Assembly (NCBI GenBank): GCA_019683665.1
Contig: JADGIB010000163.1
Span: forward strand, 1 to 7,966
Direction: 5' to 3'
Length of the DNA stretch: 7,966 nt
Source of the DNA: Solirubrobacteraceae bacterium
GTDB lineage: Bacteria > Actinomycetota > Thermoleophilia > Solirubrobacterales > Solirubrobacteraceae
Shown here: piece by piece, positions 1 to 6,308 of the stretch
How the letters are laid out: each line of letters starts with the position of its first letter
How positions within the stretch are numbered: the first letter of the stretch is position 1
Position numbers and translations under genes: made by a program
Notes under the pieces: generated by a model
Databases searched by the model: none
What the model saw: the letters and a program-made list of their open reading frames with translations, nothing else
What the model was told of the DNA's origin: nothing

Positions 1-57
1 TTTTTTTTTCCCGCGGGGGGGGGGGCGGCGCCCCCCCCCCCGGGCGGGGCGGGGGGT
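1..57. other. Low-complexity G/C homopolymer contig end, probable artefact
   Basis: A run of nine T is followed by an 11-G run (15-25), a short spacer and an 11-C run (31-41), then more G/C. The G and C runs can pair as a perfect 12-bp hairpin (14-25 with 31-42). Nothing like this occurs in the interior of the window, but the same texture returns at the right end. I read it as poor-quality or chimeric sequence at a contig terminus, not as a biological hairpin, and would not annotate genes through it. Confidence 0.7.
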
Positions 58-103
58 CGCCTCCGTCGCTGGACCAGACCACCTCGGCGTCGCGCTCTCG
101 CAT
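56..103 (-). CDS. Possible 5' end of a divergent gene, cut by the contig end
   Basis: On the minus strand an ATG at 103-101 opens a frame reading MRERDAEVVWSSDGGD before it enters the low-complexity end. The codons are the GC-ending ones used by the neighbours, and the peptide looks protein-like rather than like a GC-rich shadow frame. It would be divergent from the amidase, leaving about 80 bp between the two starts if the amidase begins near 185. No clear ribosome-binding site precedes it. The VWSSDGG stretch loosely recalls the VYSTDGG-type start of bacterial SUI1/YciH translation factors, but 16 residues are too few to name it. Confidence 0.3.
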
Positions 104-118
104 GGCCGCCGACGGTAG

Positions 119-1783
119 ATGATCCGCGGCGGCGACCGCCGCGTCGCGTACCGTGTCCGGGACCGGACATCCGAGGAGCCAGCCATCCTGCCGCGCCCGC
201 TTCGCCTCCCCCTCGCCGCCGTCGCCGCCGCGCTCGCGGCCGCCGTCCTCGCGGCGTGGCCGGCCGCCCGCGCCGGCGCCCGGGACGCGCCCGCGGCCGC
301 CGCGCCGTCCTGCCCGACGACGGCCGGCGCCGTCGACGTCACCCGCGCCACCGTCCCCGAGCTGCGCGCCGCGCTCGACGCCGGGACCGTCACCTCGCGC
401 CGGCTCGTCGAGACGTACCTCGCCCGCATCGAGGCGCTCAACCGCCGCGGCCCCGGCCTGCACGCCGTCATCGCCGTCGCGCCCGACGCGCTCGCCCAGG
501 CCGACGCGGCCGACGCGGCCCGCGCCGCCGGAGCGCCCCAGGGCCCGCTGGCCGGCATCCCCGTCCTGCTGAAGGACAACCTCGACACCGCCGACCTCCC
601 GACGACCGCCGGCGCGAAGGCCATGCTCGGCCCCCCGCCCCCGGCCGACGCGACGATCACGGCCAGGCTCCGCGCCGCCGGCGCCGTCATCCTCGGCAAG
701 GCGAACATGAGCGAGTGGGCGACGTCGATCTCGCCGCGCGCCGGGCTCAGCTTCTCCGACGTCGGCGGGCGCCTGCGCAACCCCTACGACGGCGGCGACA
801 CGAGCGGCTCCTCGAACGGGTCGGCGATCGCCGCCGCCGCGTCGCTGGCCGCGCTGACGATCGGCACCGAGACCCAGGGCTCGATCGTCCTGCCCTCGTT
901 CATCAACTCGGCCGTCGGCATCAAGCCGACGATGGGCCTCGTCTCCCGCGGCGGCGTCATCCCGCTCGTGCCCGCGTTCGACCAGCCCGGCCCGATCGCC
1001 CGCAGCGTCACCGACGCCGCCCTGCTGCTGTCGCTCATCACCGGGGTCGACCCGCGCGACCCGGCCACCCGGGCCCAGCGCGGCCACGTCCCCGCCGGCG
1101 GCTACGAGCGCTTCCTGCGCCGCGGCGCGCTGCGCGGCGCCCGCATCGGCGTCCCGCCCGCGCTCGCGCGCGACCCGATGGGCCGCGTCGTCGGGCAGCG
1201 GCGGATCGTCTCGGCGCTGCGCCGCCTCGGGGCGACGATCGTCCCGATCCGCGGGCGCCTGTGGGTCGGCACCGCCCCGCTGGAGGCGATCCACGGCCAG
1301 TTCAAGCGGGCGGTCAACCGCTACCTGCGCGAGCGCGGCCCCACCTCCCCGCGCCGCTCGCTGGCCGATGTCGTCGCCTACAACCGCCGCCACGGCCGCG
1401 AGGCCGTCCGCTACGGGCAGGCGTTCCTGGTCGAGGCCCAGGCCGCGGGCCGCCGCGCCCAGCGCACCGCCGGCCGGCGCCTGGCCCGCTACGCGGCGCG
1501 CGCCCGCCGCGCCGTCGAGCGCGCGATGGACCGCCACCGCCTCGACGCGATCCTCGCCCCGCGCCTCGTCGCCGCGGTCACCGCGACCTCGGGCGGCCTC
1601 CCGCACGTGACCGTCCCCGCCGGCTACGCCGGGCGGACCCCGTACGGGATCGTCCTCGTCGGGCGCGCCTGGTCGGAGCCGCGGCTCATCGGCTACGCCT
1701 ACGACTTCGAGCAGGCCACCCGCGCCTGGCGCTCCCCGGCCGAGCTGAACCCGGCGTTCGCCGCCGCCTGCCCGGCGGGCTGA
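119..1783 (+). CDS. Secreted amidase-signature (AS) family hydrolase
   Basis: AS-family enzymes hydrolyse carboxamide bonds with a Ser-cisSer-Lys triad. Numbered from the ATG at 119 (554 aa), the triad is Lys152 (in LLKDN), cis-Ser231 (in TSGSSNGSA) and nucleophile Ser255 (in TETQGSI). The 24-residue Ser-Ser spacing is the family's. The C-terminal segment LVGRAWSEPRLIGYAYDFEQAT (about 513-534) is also typical. Residues 25-54 form a signal peptide: basic RPLR, a hydrophobic Leu/Ala core, then an AGA cleavage site near residue 54, so the enzyme is probably exported. Residues 440-475 are unusually Arg-rich. A GatA role is unlikely, because it has a signal peptide and no GatB or GatC beside it. 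The substrate cannot be told. The first 22 residues do not look coding, and the true start may be near 185, just after GAGGAG. The gene ends 13 nt from the convergent YceI gene. Confidence 0.9.
   Translation: MIRGGDRRVAYRVRDRTSEEPAILPRPLRLPLAAVAAALAAAVLAAWPAARAGARDAPAAAAPSCPTTAGAVDVTRATVPELRAALDAGTVTSRRLVETYLARIEALNRRGPGLHAVIAVAPDALAQADAADAARAAGAPQGPLAGIPVLLKDNLDTADLPTTAGAKAMLGPPPPADATITARLRAAGAVILGKANMSEWATSISPRAGLSFSDVGGRLRNPYDGGDTSGSSNGSAIAAAASLAALTIGTETQGSIVLPSFINSAVGIKPTMGLVSRGGVIPLVPAFDQPGPIARSVTDAALLLSLITGVDPRDPATRAQRGHVPAGGYERFLRRGALRGARIGVPPALARDPMGRVVGQRRIVSALRRLGATIVPIRGRLWVGTAPLEAIHGQFKRAVNRYLRERGPTSPRRSLADVVAYNRRHGREAVRYGQAFLVEAQAAGRRAQRTAGRRLARYAARARRAVERAMDRHRLDAILAPRLVAAVTATSGGLPHVTVPAGYAGRTPYGIVLVGRAWSEPRLIGYAYDFEQATRAWRSPAELNPAFAAACPAG
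154..169. promoter_or_regulatory. Perfect 16-bp inverted repeat, operator-like
   Basis: TGTCCGG, a GA spacer, then CCGGACA: two perfect 7-bp arms around a 2-bp centre. It ends 3 nt before the GAGGAG ribosome-binding sequence of the amidase. In DNA it has the shape of a site for a dimeric repressor. In RNA it could form a 6-bp stem with a GGAC loop next to the ribosome-binding site. Either would control amidase expression, and perhaps the divergent frame to the left. No regulator gene is present in the window, so the binding protein is unknown. Confidence 0.45.
173..178 (+). promoter_or_regulatory. Strong ribosome-binding sequence GAGGAG inside the annotated amidase start
   Basis: GAGGAG lies 6 nt before an in-frame ATC (185) and 9 nt before an in-frame CTG (188). 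No ATG, GTG or TTG sits at the expected distance. It is much better than anything upstream of the ATG at 119. It points to a non-canonical start, or to a base error in an original ATG, and would place the start directly in front of the signal peptide. Confidence 0.45.
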
Positions 1784-1796
1784 GCCGCCGCGGCCC

Positions 1797-2333
1797 CTAC
1801 CCCGCGGGCTCGACCTCGAGATCGAGCTCGACGCGCACCCGGGTCGCGACGCCGCCGGCCAGCTCGGCGACCCGGCCCCAGGCGAGGCCGAAGTCGCGGC
1901 GGTCCAGCTCCCCTGCCACCCGCAGGCGGCGGGCGCGGTCGCGGCCCGCGACGTCCTCGACGCGGGCGTCGAGGCGCAGCGGGCGGGTGACCCCGCGGAT
2001 CGTCAGCGCCCCGTCGATCGCCCAGGCGCCGTCCTCCCCGCGCCCGATCGCGTCGGCCGCGAACGTCATCCGCGGATGGCGCTCGGCGTCGAGGAAGCCC
2101 GCCCCGCGCAGGTGGTCGTCGCGCAGCCCGTCGCCGGTGTCGACGCTGTCGGCCCGGACCGCCCCGCGCGCGGTCGCGGCGCCGTCCGCGGCGACGGCGA
2201 GCTCGCCCTCGAAGCCGGTGAACGCGCCGTGCAGGACCCCGAGGCCGCGGCGGCCGACCGCGAAGCCGACCCGCGACCGGCGCCGCACGACGCGCCAGCG
2301 GCCGGCGGGCAGGATCGGGGCGTCCGCGCTCAT
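1797..2333 (-). CDS. YceI-family lipocalin-like protein
   Basis: The 178-aa product matches the YceI fold along its length: GRWRVV...SRVGFAV (11-26), HGAFTGFEGEL (35-45), ADSVDTGDGLRDDHLRGAGFLD (61-82), HPRMTF (86-91), GALTIRGVTRPLRLDA (108-123) and DRRDFGLAW (144-152). YceI proteins are small beta-barrels; characterised members bind polyisoprenoid chains. There is no signal peptide, so this one should be cytoplasmic, unlike periplasmic E. coli YceI. The ATG start lies 13 nt after the stop of the NuoB-like gene on the same strand, with only a weak ribosome-binding sequence. It is therefore probably the last cistron of the hyf-like operon. It could supply or sense an isoprenoid or quinone for that complex, but this is inference from position. 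Family assignment is secure; function is not. Confidence 0.92.
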   Translation of the reverse strand: MSADAPILPAGRWRVVRRRSRVGFAVGRRGLGVLHGAFTGFEGELAVAADGAATARGAVRADSVDTGDGLRDDHLRGAGFLDAERHPRMTFAADAIGRGEDGAWAIDGALTIRGVTRPLRLDARVEDVAGRDRARRLRVAGELDRRDFGLAWGRVAELAGGVATRVRVELDLEVEPAG

Positions 2334-2346
2334 CGCCGCGCGCCGG

Positions 2347-2814
2347 TCAGGCCGGCGGCTCCTCGCCGTGGAGGTAGGCGAGCAGGTGCGCGGCGATGGC
2401 GTCCGGGGACGGCGGGCAGCCGGGGATGCGGACGGCGACCGGCAGCAGCTCGTCGAGCGGCGGCGCGAGCGCGGCCACGTCGCCGAGCACGCCGCAGCCC
2501 ATCGCGCAGTCGCCGAGCGCGGCGACCGTCCGCGGCTCCGGCATCGACTCGTAGGCCTTCAGCAGCGGCTCGCGCATCCGCGTCGTGACCGGCCCGGTGA
2601 CGAGCAGGACGTCGGCGTGGCGCGGCGAGGCGACGATGCCCAGCCCGTGGCGGGCCATGTCGTAGTACGGGCTCGACACCGCGGTCAGCTCGTGCTCGCA
2701 GGCGTTGCACGAGCCGACGTCGATGTGGCGCAGCGCCAGCGAGCCGCGCCGCCTCGGGGCGGTGAGGGCGGCGTCGCGGCGCAGGCGCTGGAGCTGGCGC
2801 AGGAGGACGAACAT
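2347..2814 (-). CDS. hyfI: NuoB/HycG-like [4Fe-4S] small subunit of a hydrogenase-4-like complex
   Basis: The 155-aa protein belongs to the NuoB/HycG/HyfI family, the small subunit that carries the last iron-sulfur cluster before the active site. Candidate ligands are Cys36 and Cys39 (GSCNACEHE), Cys103 (GDCAMGCG) and Cys133 (PGCPPSP). This is the CxxC plus two Cys pattern of group 4 hydrogenases rather than the adjacent Cys pair of complex I NuoB. Cys107 is an extra cysteine. The ATG overlaps the stop of the large-subunit gene by 4 nt (ATGA) and has no ribosome-binding sequence of its own, so it probably relies on coupled translation. Equimolar pairing with the large subunit would follow from that. 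The symbol marks homology to E. coli HyfI/HycG, not proven hydrogenase function. Confidence 0.9.
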   Translation of the reverse strand: MFVLLRQLQRLRRDAALTAPRRRGSLALRHIDVGSCNACEHELTAVSSPYYDMARHGLGIVASPRHADVLLVTGPVTTRMREPLLKAYESMPEPRTVAALGDCAMGCGVLGDVAALAPPLDELLPVAVRIPGCPPSPDAIAAHLLAYLHGEEPPA

Positions 2815-4232
2815 CAGCGGTCGGCGCAGGCGTAGCAGAGCTCGAAGCTCTTGTTGATGAGCGGGAAATCCGGCAGCAGGTTGCCGGGCACGACGTGGGC
2901 GAGCACCGGCCAGTTCGCGTACGAGCCGGTGCGCAGGTGGAGACGGTCGACGACCCCGCCGTCGCCGAGCGCGACCGCGCACAGCGTCTGGCCGCGCGGG
3001 CTCTCGACGAGCGCGAGCCCGTCGCGCCGCGATGCCCCGCCCGGCTCGGCGACGGACGGCTCCAGCGGCGCGGCCAGCAGCTCGTCGAGGAGGTCGACGC
3101 CGACCGGCAGCCCGGCGCCGCGCACCTCGACGGGGGCGGCGACGGCGCCGCCGGGCTGCTCGGGCACCGCGGGGACGAGCTCGCGGTAGGCGAGCCGCGG
3201 CGCGTCGGTCCGCGCGTCGATCGCCAGGCCGGCCGCGCGCGCCGCCGGCCCGACCGCGCCGAGCCGCCGCGCGTCCTCGAGGGCGAGGACGCCGACGCCG
3301 TCGAAGCGGTCCTGCACCGAGCCGGCGAACTGCAGCTCGCGCCAGGCGCGGCGGGTCTCGGCGCGCAGCTCGGCCAGCGCCGAGCGCAGCTCGGACGCGG
3401 CCGGCGCCGAGATCGCCAGGCCGCTGCCGCCCACGCGCACGGACCCGTGCAGGAAGCGGTGCCCGGTGAGCGTCGCGTTCAGGCGCATCGCCCGCTCCTT
3501 CAGCCCGGCGAAGGCCATCGTCCCGGGCGCGAAGCCGACGCCGGCGCAGATCGCCGACAGGTCGTTGAGGTGGTTGTAGAGCCGCTCGAGCTCGGCCAGC
3601 AGCGTCCGGGCGCGCGCCAGATCCGGGGTCGGCACGAGCCCCCGGGCGTCCTCGACGGCGTGGGCGAACGCGATCGCGTTGGCGACCGCGTCGGCGCCGC
3701 AGGCGCGCTCGGCGTGGCGCAGCGCGTCGGTGACCGGGCGGCCCTCCGCCGCGCGCTCCAGGCCGCGGTGCTTGTAGAAGAGCCGCAGGTCGAGGTGCAG
3801 GACGCGCTCGCCGACGACGTGGAAGCGGAAGTGGCCGGACTCGATGACGCCCGCGTGGGTCGGCCCGACGGCGACCTGGAAGACGTCGCGGCCCTCGACG
3901 GGGACCGTCCACTGCGGGGTCGGCGCGTCGTGGTCGACGAGCGCGCGCAGCGGCTCGTGGCCGGCGAACGCGGCCCCGTGCAGGTCGTGGGCCTCGCGCT
4001 CGTCCCACCCGGCGGCCGGGACGAGGTCGACGATCGTGTCGCGCGCGGCGGGCGCGGCGAGCAGCAGCCGCTCGCCGTGGCGGTGGAACGCGGCGCGCAG
4101 CGCCGGGCCGTCGCCGCCGGCCGCCTCGGCCCACAGGCCGGCGAAGCGCCAGCCGTCGGCGAGCGCGGCGGCGACCTCGCCGCGCCAGGCGGCGGGCGCG
4201 ACGTCGCGGCGGGTGAAGCGCTCCGGCGTCAT
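2814..4232 (-). CDS. hyfG: Fused NuoC-NuoD-like large subunit (HycE/HyfG family) with incomplete [NiFe] ligands
   Basis: The 472-aa protein joins a NuoC-like domain (about 1-105; signature DEREAHDLHGAAFAGHEPL, 77-95) to a NuoD/hydrogenase large-subunit domain with GPTHAGVIESGHFRF (123-137) and LFYKHRGLE (151-159). A true [NiFe] enzyme needs CxxC near the first half and DPCxxC at the end. Here the first motif is RACGAD, with Cys178 kept and Asp181 replacing the second Cys; the last is FELCYAC, with Cys466 and Cys469 kept but Asp-Pro changed to Glu-Leu. The chain stops at CADR, where processed HycE ends, so no protease-cleaved tail is made. The complex I quinone His is also absent (Ile130 falls at that position). 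The ATG at 4232 overlaps the HyfF stop by 4 nt; the frame stays open further upstream, but that part is a shadow of HyfF. Best described as Ehr-like, with the catalytic partner unknown. Confidence 0.93.
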   Translation of the reverse strand: MTPERFTRRDVAPAAWRGEVAAALADGWRFAGLWAEAAGGDGPALRAAFHRHGERLLLAAPAARDTIVDLVPAAGWDEREAHDLHGAAFAGHEPLRALVDHDAPTPQWTVPVEGRDVFQVAVGPTHAGVIESGHFRFHVVGERVLHLDLRLFYKHRGLERAAEGRPVTDALRHAERACGADAVANAIAFAHAVEDARGLVPTPDLARARTLLAELERLYNHLNDLSAICAGVGFAPGTMAFAGLKERAMRLNATLTGHRFLHGSVRVGGSGLAISAPAASELRSALAELRAETRRAWRELQFAGSVQDRFDGVGVLALEDARRLGAVGPAARAAGLAIDARTDAPRLAYRELVPAVPEQPGGAVAAPVEVRGAGLPVGVDLLDELLAAPLEPSVAEPGGASRRDGLALVESPRGQTLCAVALGDGGVVDRLHLRTGSYANWPVLAHVVPGNLLPDFPLINKSFELCYACADR

Positions 4233-5695
4233 CCCACCCCCCGCATGAGGTCGGCGACGAGCGCGGAGTCGATGAGCCCGTAGGCGGCGGCGGGCAGGGC
4301 CAGCAGCGCGCAGCCGATCGCGGCGGTCAGCGCGAGCAGCCGGCGCGCGGCCCGGCGCGAGGCGACCGGCTCGCGCGGCGCGTCGCCGGCGACGCCCTCG
4401 ATGAGCGCGTGGGCGAGCCCGAGGAAGCCGAGCGCCAGGAGCGCGGCGGCGACCGCGACGACGGCGATCTCCCCGGCGGCGACCCCGCCGGCGAGGATGA
4501 GGACCTCGCTGACGAACAGCGGCGACGGCGGCAGCCCGCTCAGCGACGCGAGGCTCAGCCCGACCGCGCCGGCGGCGGCGGGGCTCGTCGAGTTCAGCGA
4601 CACCGGCGCCTCGGTGGCCAGCGTGCGGTCGCGGCGCAGGAGCGGGATCGTCGCGTAGAAGCCGAGCGACTTCGCCAGCGCGTGCCCGGCGACGTGGATG
4701 ACGACCCCGGCGAGCGCGAGCGGGGTCCCGAAGCCGATGCCGAGCGCGAGCACGCCCATGTGCTCGAGGCTCGAGTAGGCCAGCAGCCGCTTGATCGGCA
4801 GTCGCCGCCACAGGAACGGGACGGCGACGGCCAGCGACACGAGGCCGAAGGCGAGGAACAGCGCGCCGCCGGTCCGGCCGACGGCCGGGTCGAGCGCGGC
4901 GAGCGTGCGCCACGCGACGAGCATGACCGTCGGCAGCAGCGCCGCCGACAGGAGCGCGCTCACGGGCGGCGGCGCCTCGCTGTGGGCGTCGGGCAGCCAG
5001 TTGTGGACGGGCGCCCAGCCGATCTTCGCGGCCAGGCCGGCGAGGATGAGGACGAGCGCGAAGACGGCGGCGTCGCCGTCGATCGCGCCCGCGCCGGCGC
5101 GGATCGCGTCCCAGTCGAGCGTGCCGAGCACCGAGCCGCCGGAGGCCAGCAGCGCGTAGAGGACGACGATCCCCAGCAGCGCAACGGTGAGCCCGAGCGT
5201 CGTCAGCACGAGGTACTTCCAGCCCGCCTCGAGCGCGAGCCGCCCGCCGCTGAAGGCGACGAGCACCGCGGAGGCGGCGGTCGTCGCCTCGACGAGGATC
5301 CAGGCGACGACGAGGTTGTCGACGAGCGGGACGGCGAGCAGGACGGCCCAGAACGCGAGCAGGGCGACGTAGTAGGCGGGCCGCGAGCGGTGCTCGGCGA
5401 AGAACCCGCGGTGGGCCGGCCCGAGGTAGCCGGGCGAGGCGAGCGCGCTGAGCAGGCCGATCGCGGCGACGACGAGCAGGTAGACGCCGCCGGCGGCGTC
5501 GACGACGTACCAGTGGCCGCGCGCCGGCTCGGCGTGGTCGGCGAGCGCGACGACGCCGAGCGCCCCGGCCGCGGCGGCGGTCAGCAGCGCGCCGGCGACG
5601 ACGAGCCGGGCCAGCCGGGCGCCGCGCGCGAGCGGCACGAGCAGCGCGGTCGCCAGCGGCAGCGCGACGGCGAGGTGGACGAGCGCGTCAGTCAC
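4229..5695 (-). CDS. hyfF: HyfF-like antiporter-type proton-translocating membrane subunit
   Basis: The 488-aa, largely hydrophobic protein has about 13 membrane segments and belongs to the NuoL/M/N (Mrp antiporter-like) family, closest in motifs to hydrogenase-4 component F. Key proton-path residues are kept: Glu136 (WILVEATTA), Lys224 (AAKIGWAPVHNWLPDAHSEAP) and the His334/His338/Lys342 group (HVAGHALAKS). It would form one proton channel in the membrane arm of the complex. It starts with GTG at 5695, supported by GAGGAG 5 nt upstream, and overlaps the HyfE stop by 8 nt. Its own stop overlaps the large-subunit ATG by 4 nt. Length is close to, slightly shorter than, E. coli HyfF. The channel residues look intact, so ion pumping is likely whatever reaction drives it. 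Confidence 0.93.
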   Translation of the reverse strand: MTDALVHLAVALPLATALLVPLARGARLARLVVAGALLTAAAAGALGVVALADHAEPARGHWYVVDAAGGVYLLVVAAIGLLSALASPGYLGPAHRGFFAEHRSRPAYYVALLAFWAVLLAVPLVDNLVVAWILVEATTAASAVLVAFSGGRLALEAGWKYLVLTTLGLTVALLGIVVLYALLASGGSVLGTLDWDAIRAGAGAIDGDAAVFALVLILAGLAAKIGWAPVHNWLPDAHSEAPPPVSALLSAALLPTVMLVAWRTLAALDPAVGRTGGALFLAFGLVSLAVAVPFLWRRLPIKRLLAYSSLEHMGVLALGIGFGTPLALAGVVIHVAGHALAKSLGFYATIPLLRRDRTLATEAPVSLNSTSPAAAGAVGLSLASLSGLPPSPLFVSEVLILAGGVAAGEIAVVAVAAALLALGFLGLAHALIEGVAGDAPREPVASRRAARRLLALTAAIGCALLALPAAAYGLIDSALVADLMRGVG

Positions 5696-6308
5696 GCAGG
5701 CTCCTCAGGACGCTCGTGTCGCTCGTCCCGAACCGCTCGTGGATGCGCGCCCCGAACGCGCCCGCGACGCCGACGGCGAGGACGAGGTCGACGAGGAGGC
5801 CGAGCTCGACGATCGCCGGCAGCCCGCCGGAGACGGCCAGCCCCGCGAGCAGGACGCCGTTCTCGGCCACGAGGAAGCCGATGGCCTGGAAGACGACCGG
5901 CCGGCGCAGCGCGGCGACGGCGATGCCGAGGACGACGAGCGCGAGCGCGGCGTCCCCCGCGGCCTCGTCGTGGAGGCCGAGGGGCGGCGCGAGCCCGATC
6001 GCGACGAGCGCGACGGCGAGGGCGAGGACGAAGCGCAGCAGCGCGGAGCGCTCGGAGGCGACGCGCCGCGGCTCCCGGGTCAGGCGGATCACCTGGACGA
6101 GGACGAGCGGCAGGACGACGCCGCGGATGACGAGGATCGCGACCGCGGCGGGGACCGACCCGTGCTCGGTGACCGCGTGGTCGACGGCGATGACGCCGAG
6201 CAGAAGCGACTGCGCGGCGAGCACGGCGACGCCCGCGGAGCGGCGGCGCACGACGACCAGGCCCAGCGCGAGGCCCACGAGCGCCCACAGGACCGGCTCG
6301 GCGATCAC
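5688..6308 (-). CDS. hyfE: HyfE-like (NuoK-related) membrane subunit
   Basis: The 206-aa membrane protein is the size of hydrogenase-4 component E (HyfE/HycP type). It has about six or seven hydrophobic segments. The second half carries the NuoK-like core with two membrane-buried glutamates, Glu149 (FLVAENGVLL) and Glu168 (PAIVELGLLVDL), which in NuoK form part of the proton path. It starts with GTG at 6308, 4 nt after a GGGGG ribosome-binding stretch; this GTG overlaps the HyfC stop in a GTGA arrangement. The same frame is open far upstream, but there it only shadows hyfC. It should link the HyfC interface to the antiporter-like HyfF and HyfB in the membrane arm. Confidence 0.88.
   Translation of the reverse strand: MIAEPVLWALVGLALGLVVVRRRSAGVAVLAAQSLLLGVIAVDHAVTEHGSVPAAVAILVIRGVVLPLVLVQVIRLTREPRRVASERSALLRFVLALAVALVAIGLAPPLGLHDEAAGDAALALVVLGIAVAALRRPVVFQAIGFLVAENGVLLAGLAVSGGLPAIVELGLLVDLVLAVGVAGAFGARIHERFGTSDTSVLRSLRD
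5701..5706 (-). promoter_or_regulatory. Ribosome-binding site deciding the GTG start of hyfF
   Basis: On the minus strand GAGGAG is followed by a 5-nt spacer and GTG at 5695. It lies inside the last codons of hyfE. It is the best ribosome-binding sequence in the operon and supports the GTG start and the 8-nt overlap. Confidence 0.7.

Noticed and set aside
14..42. 12-bp perfect G/C hairpin at the left end as an origin, terminator or attachment site
   Set aside because: It consists of one G run and one C run inside obviously low-quality terminal sequence; no other element supports it.
119..1783. GatA subunit of the Glu-tRNA(Gln) amidotransferase
   Set aside because: It has a signal peptide, lacks GatB/GatC neighbours and resembles stand-alone secreted AS-family amidases in its TETxGSI region.
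1773..1790. Hairpin CGGCGG / CCGCCG with a 6-nt loop over the amidase stop, as a terminator between convergent genes
   Set aside because: Only 6 bp, no T tract on either strand, and such stems occur often by chance in this sequence. Termination there remains possible but is not supported.
256..2835. Very long plus-strand open frame of 859 codons across the amidase, YceI and NuoB-like genes
   Set aside because: It is rich in Arg, Pro, Ala and Gly with no domain, and runs through clearly recognised genes in other frames. Long stop-free frames are expected at this GC content.
4233..4913. Upstream extension of the large-subunit frame to 4913
   Set aside because: The extra 227 residues are low-complexity shadow of hyfF. 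The ATG at 4232 overlaps the hyfF stop by 4 nt and begins a normal NuoC-like domain.
4409..6130. 573-codon plus-strand frame opposite hyfF and hyfE
   Set aside because: Composition is dominated by Arg, Gly, Glu and Asp repeats typical of an antisense shadow of GC-rich membrane-protein genes; the opposite strand encodes well-conserved subunits.
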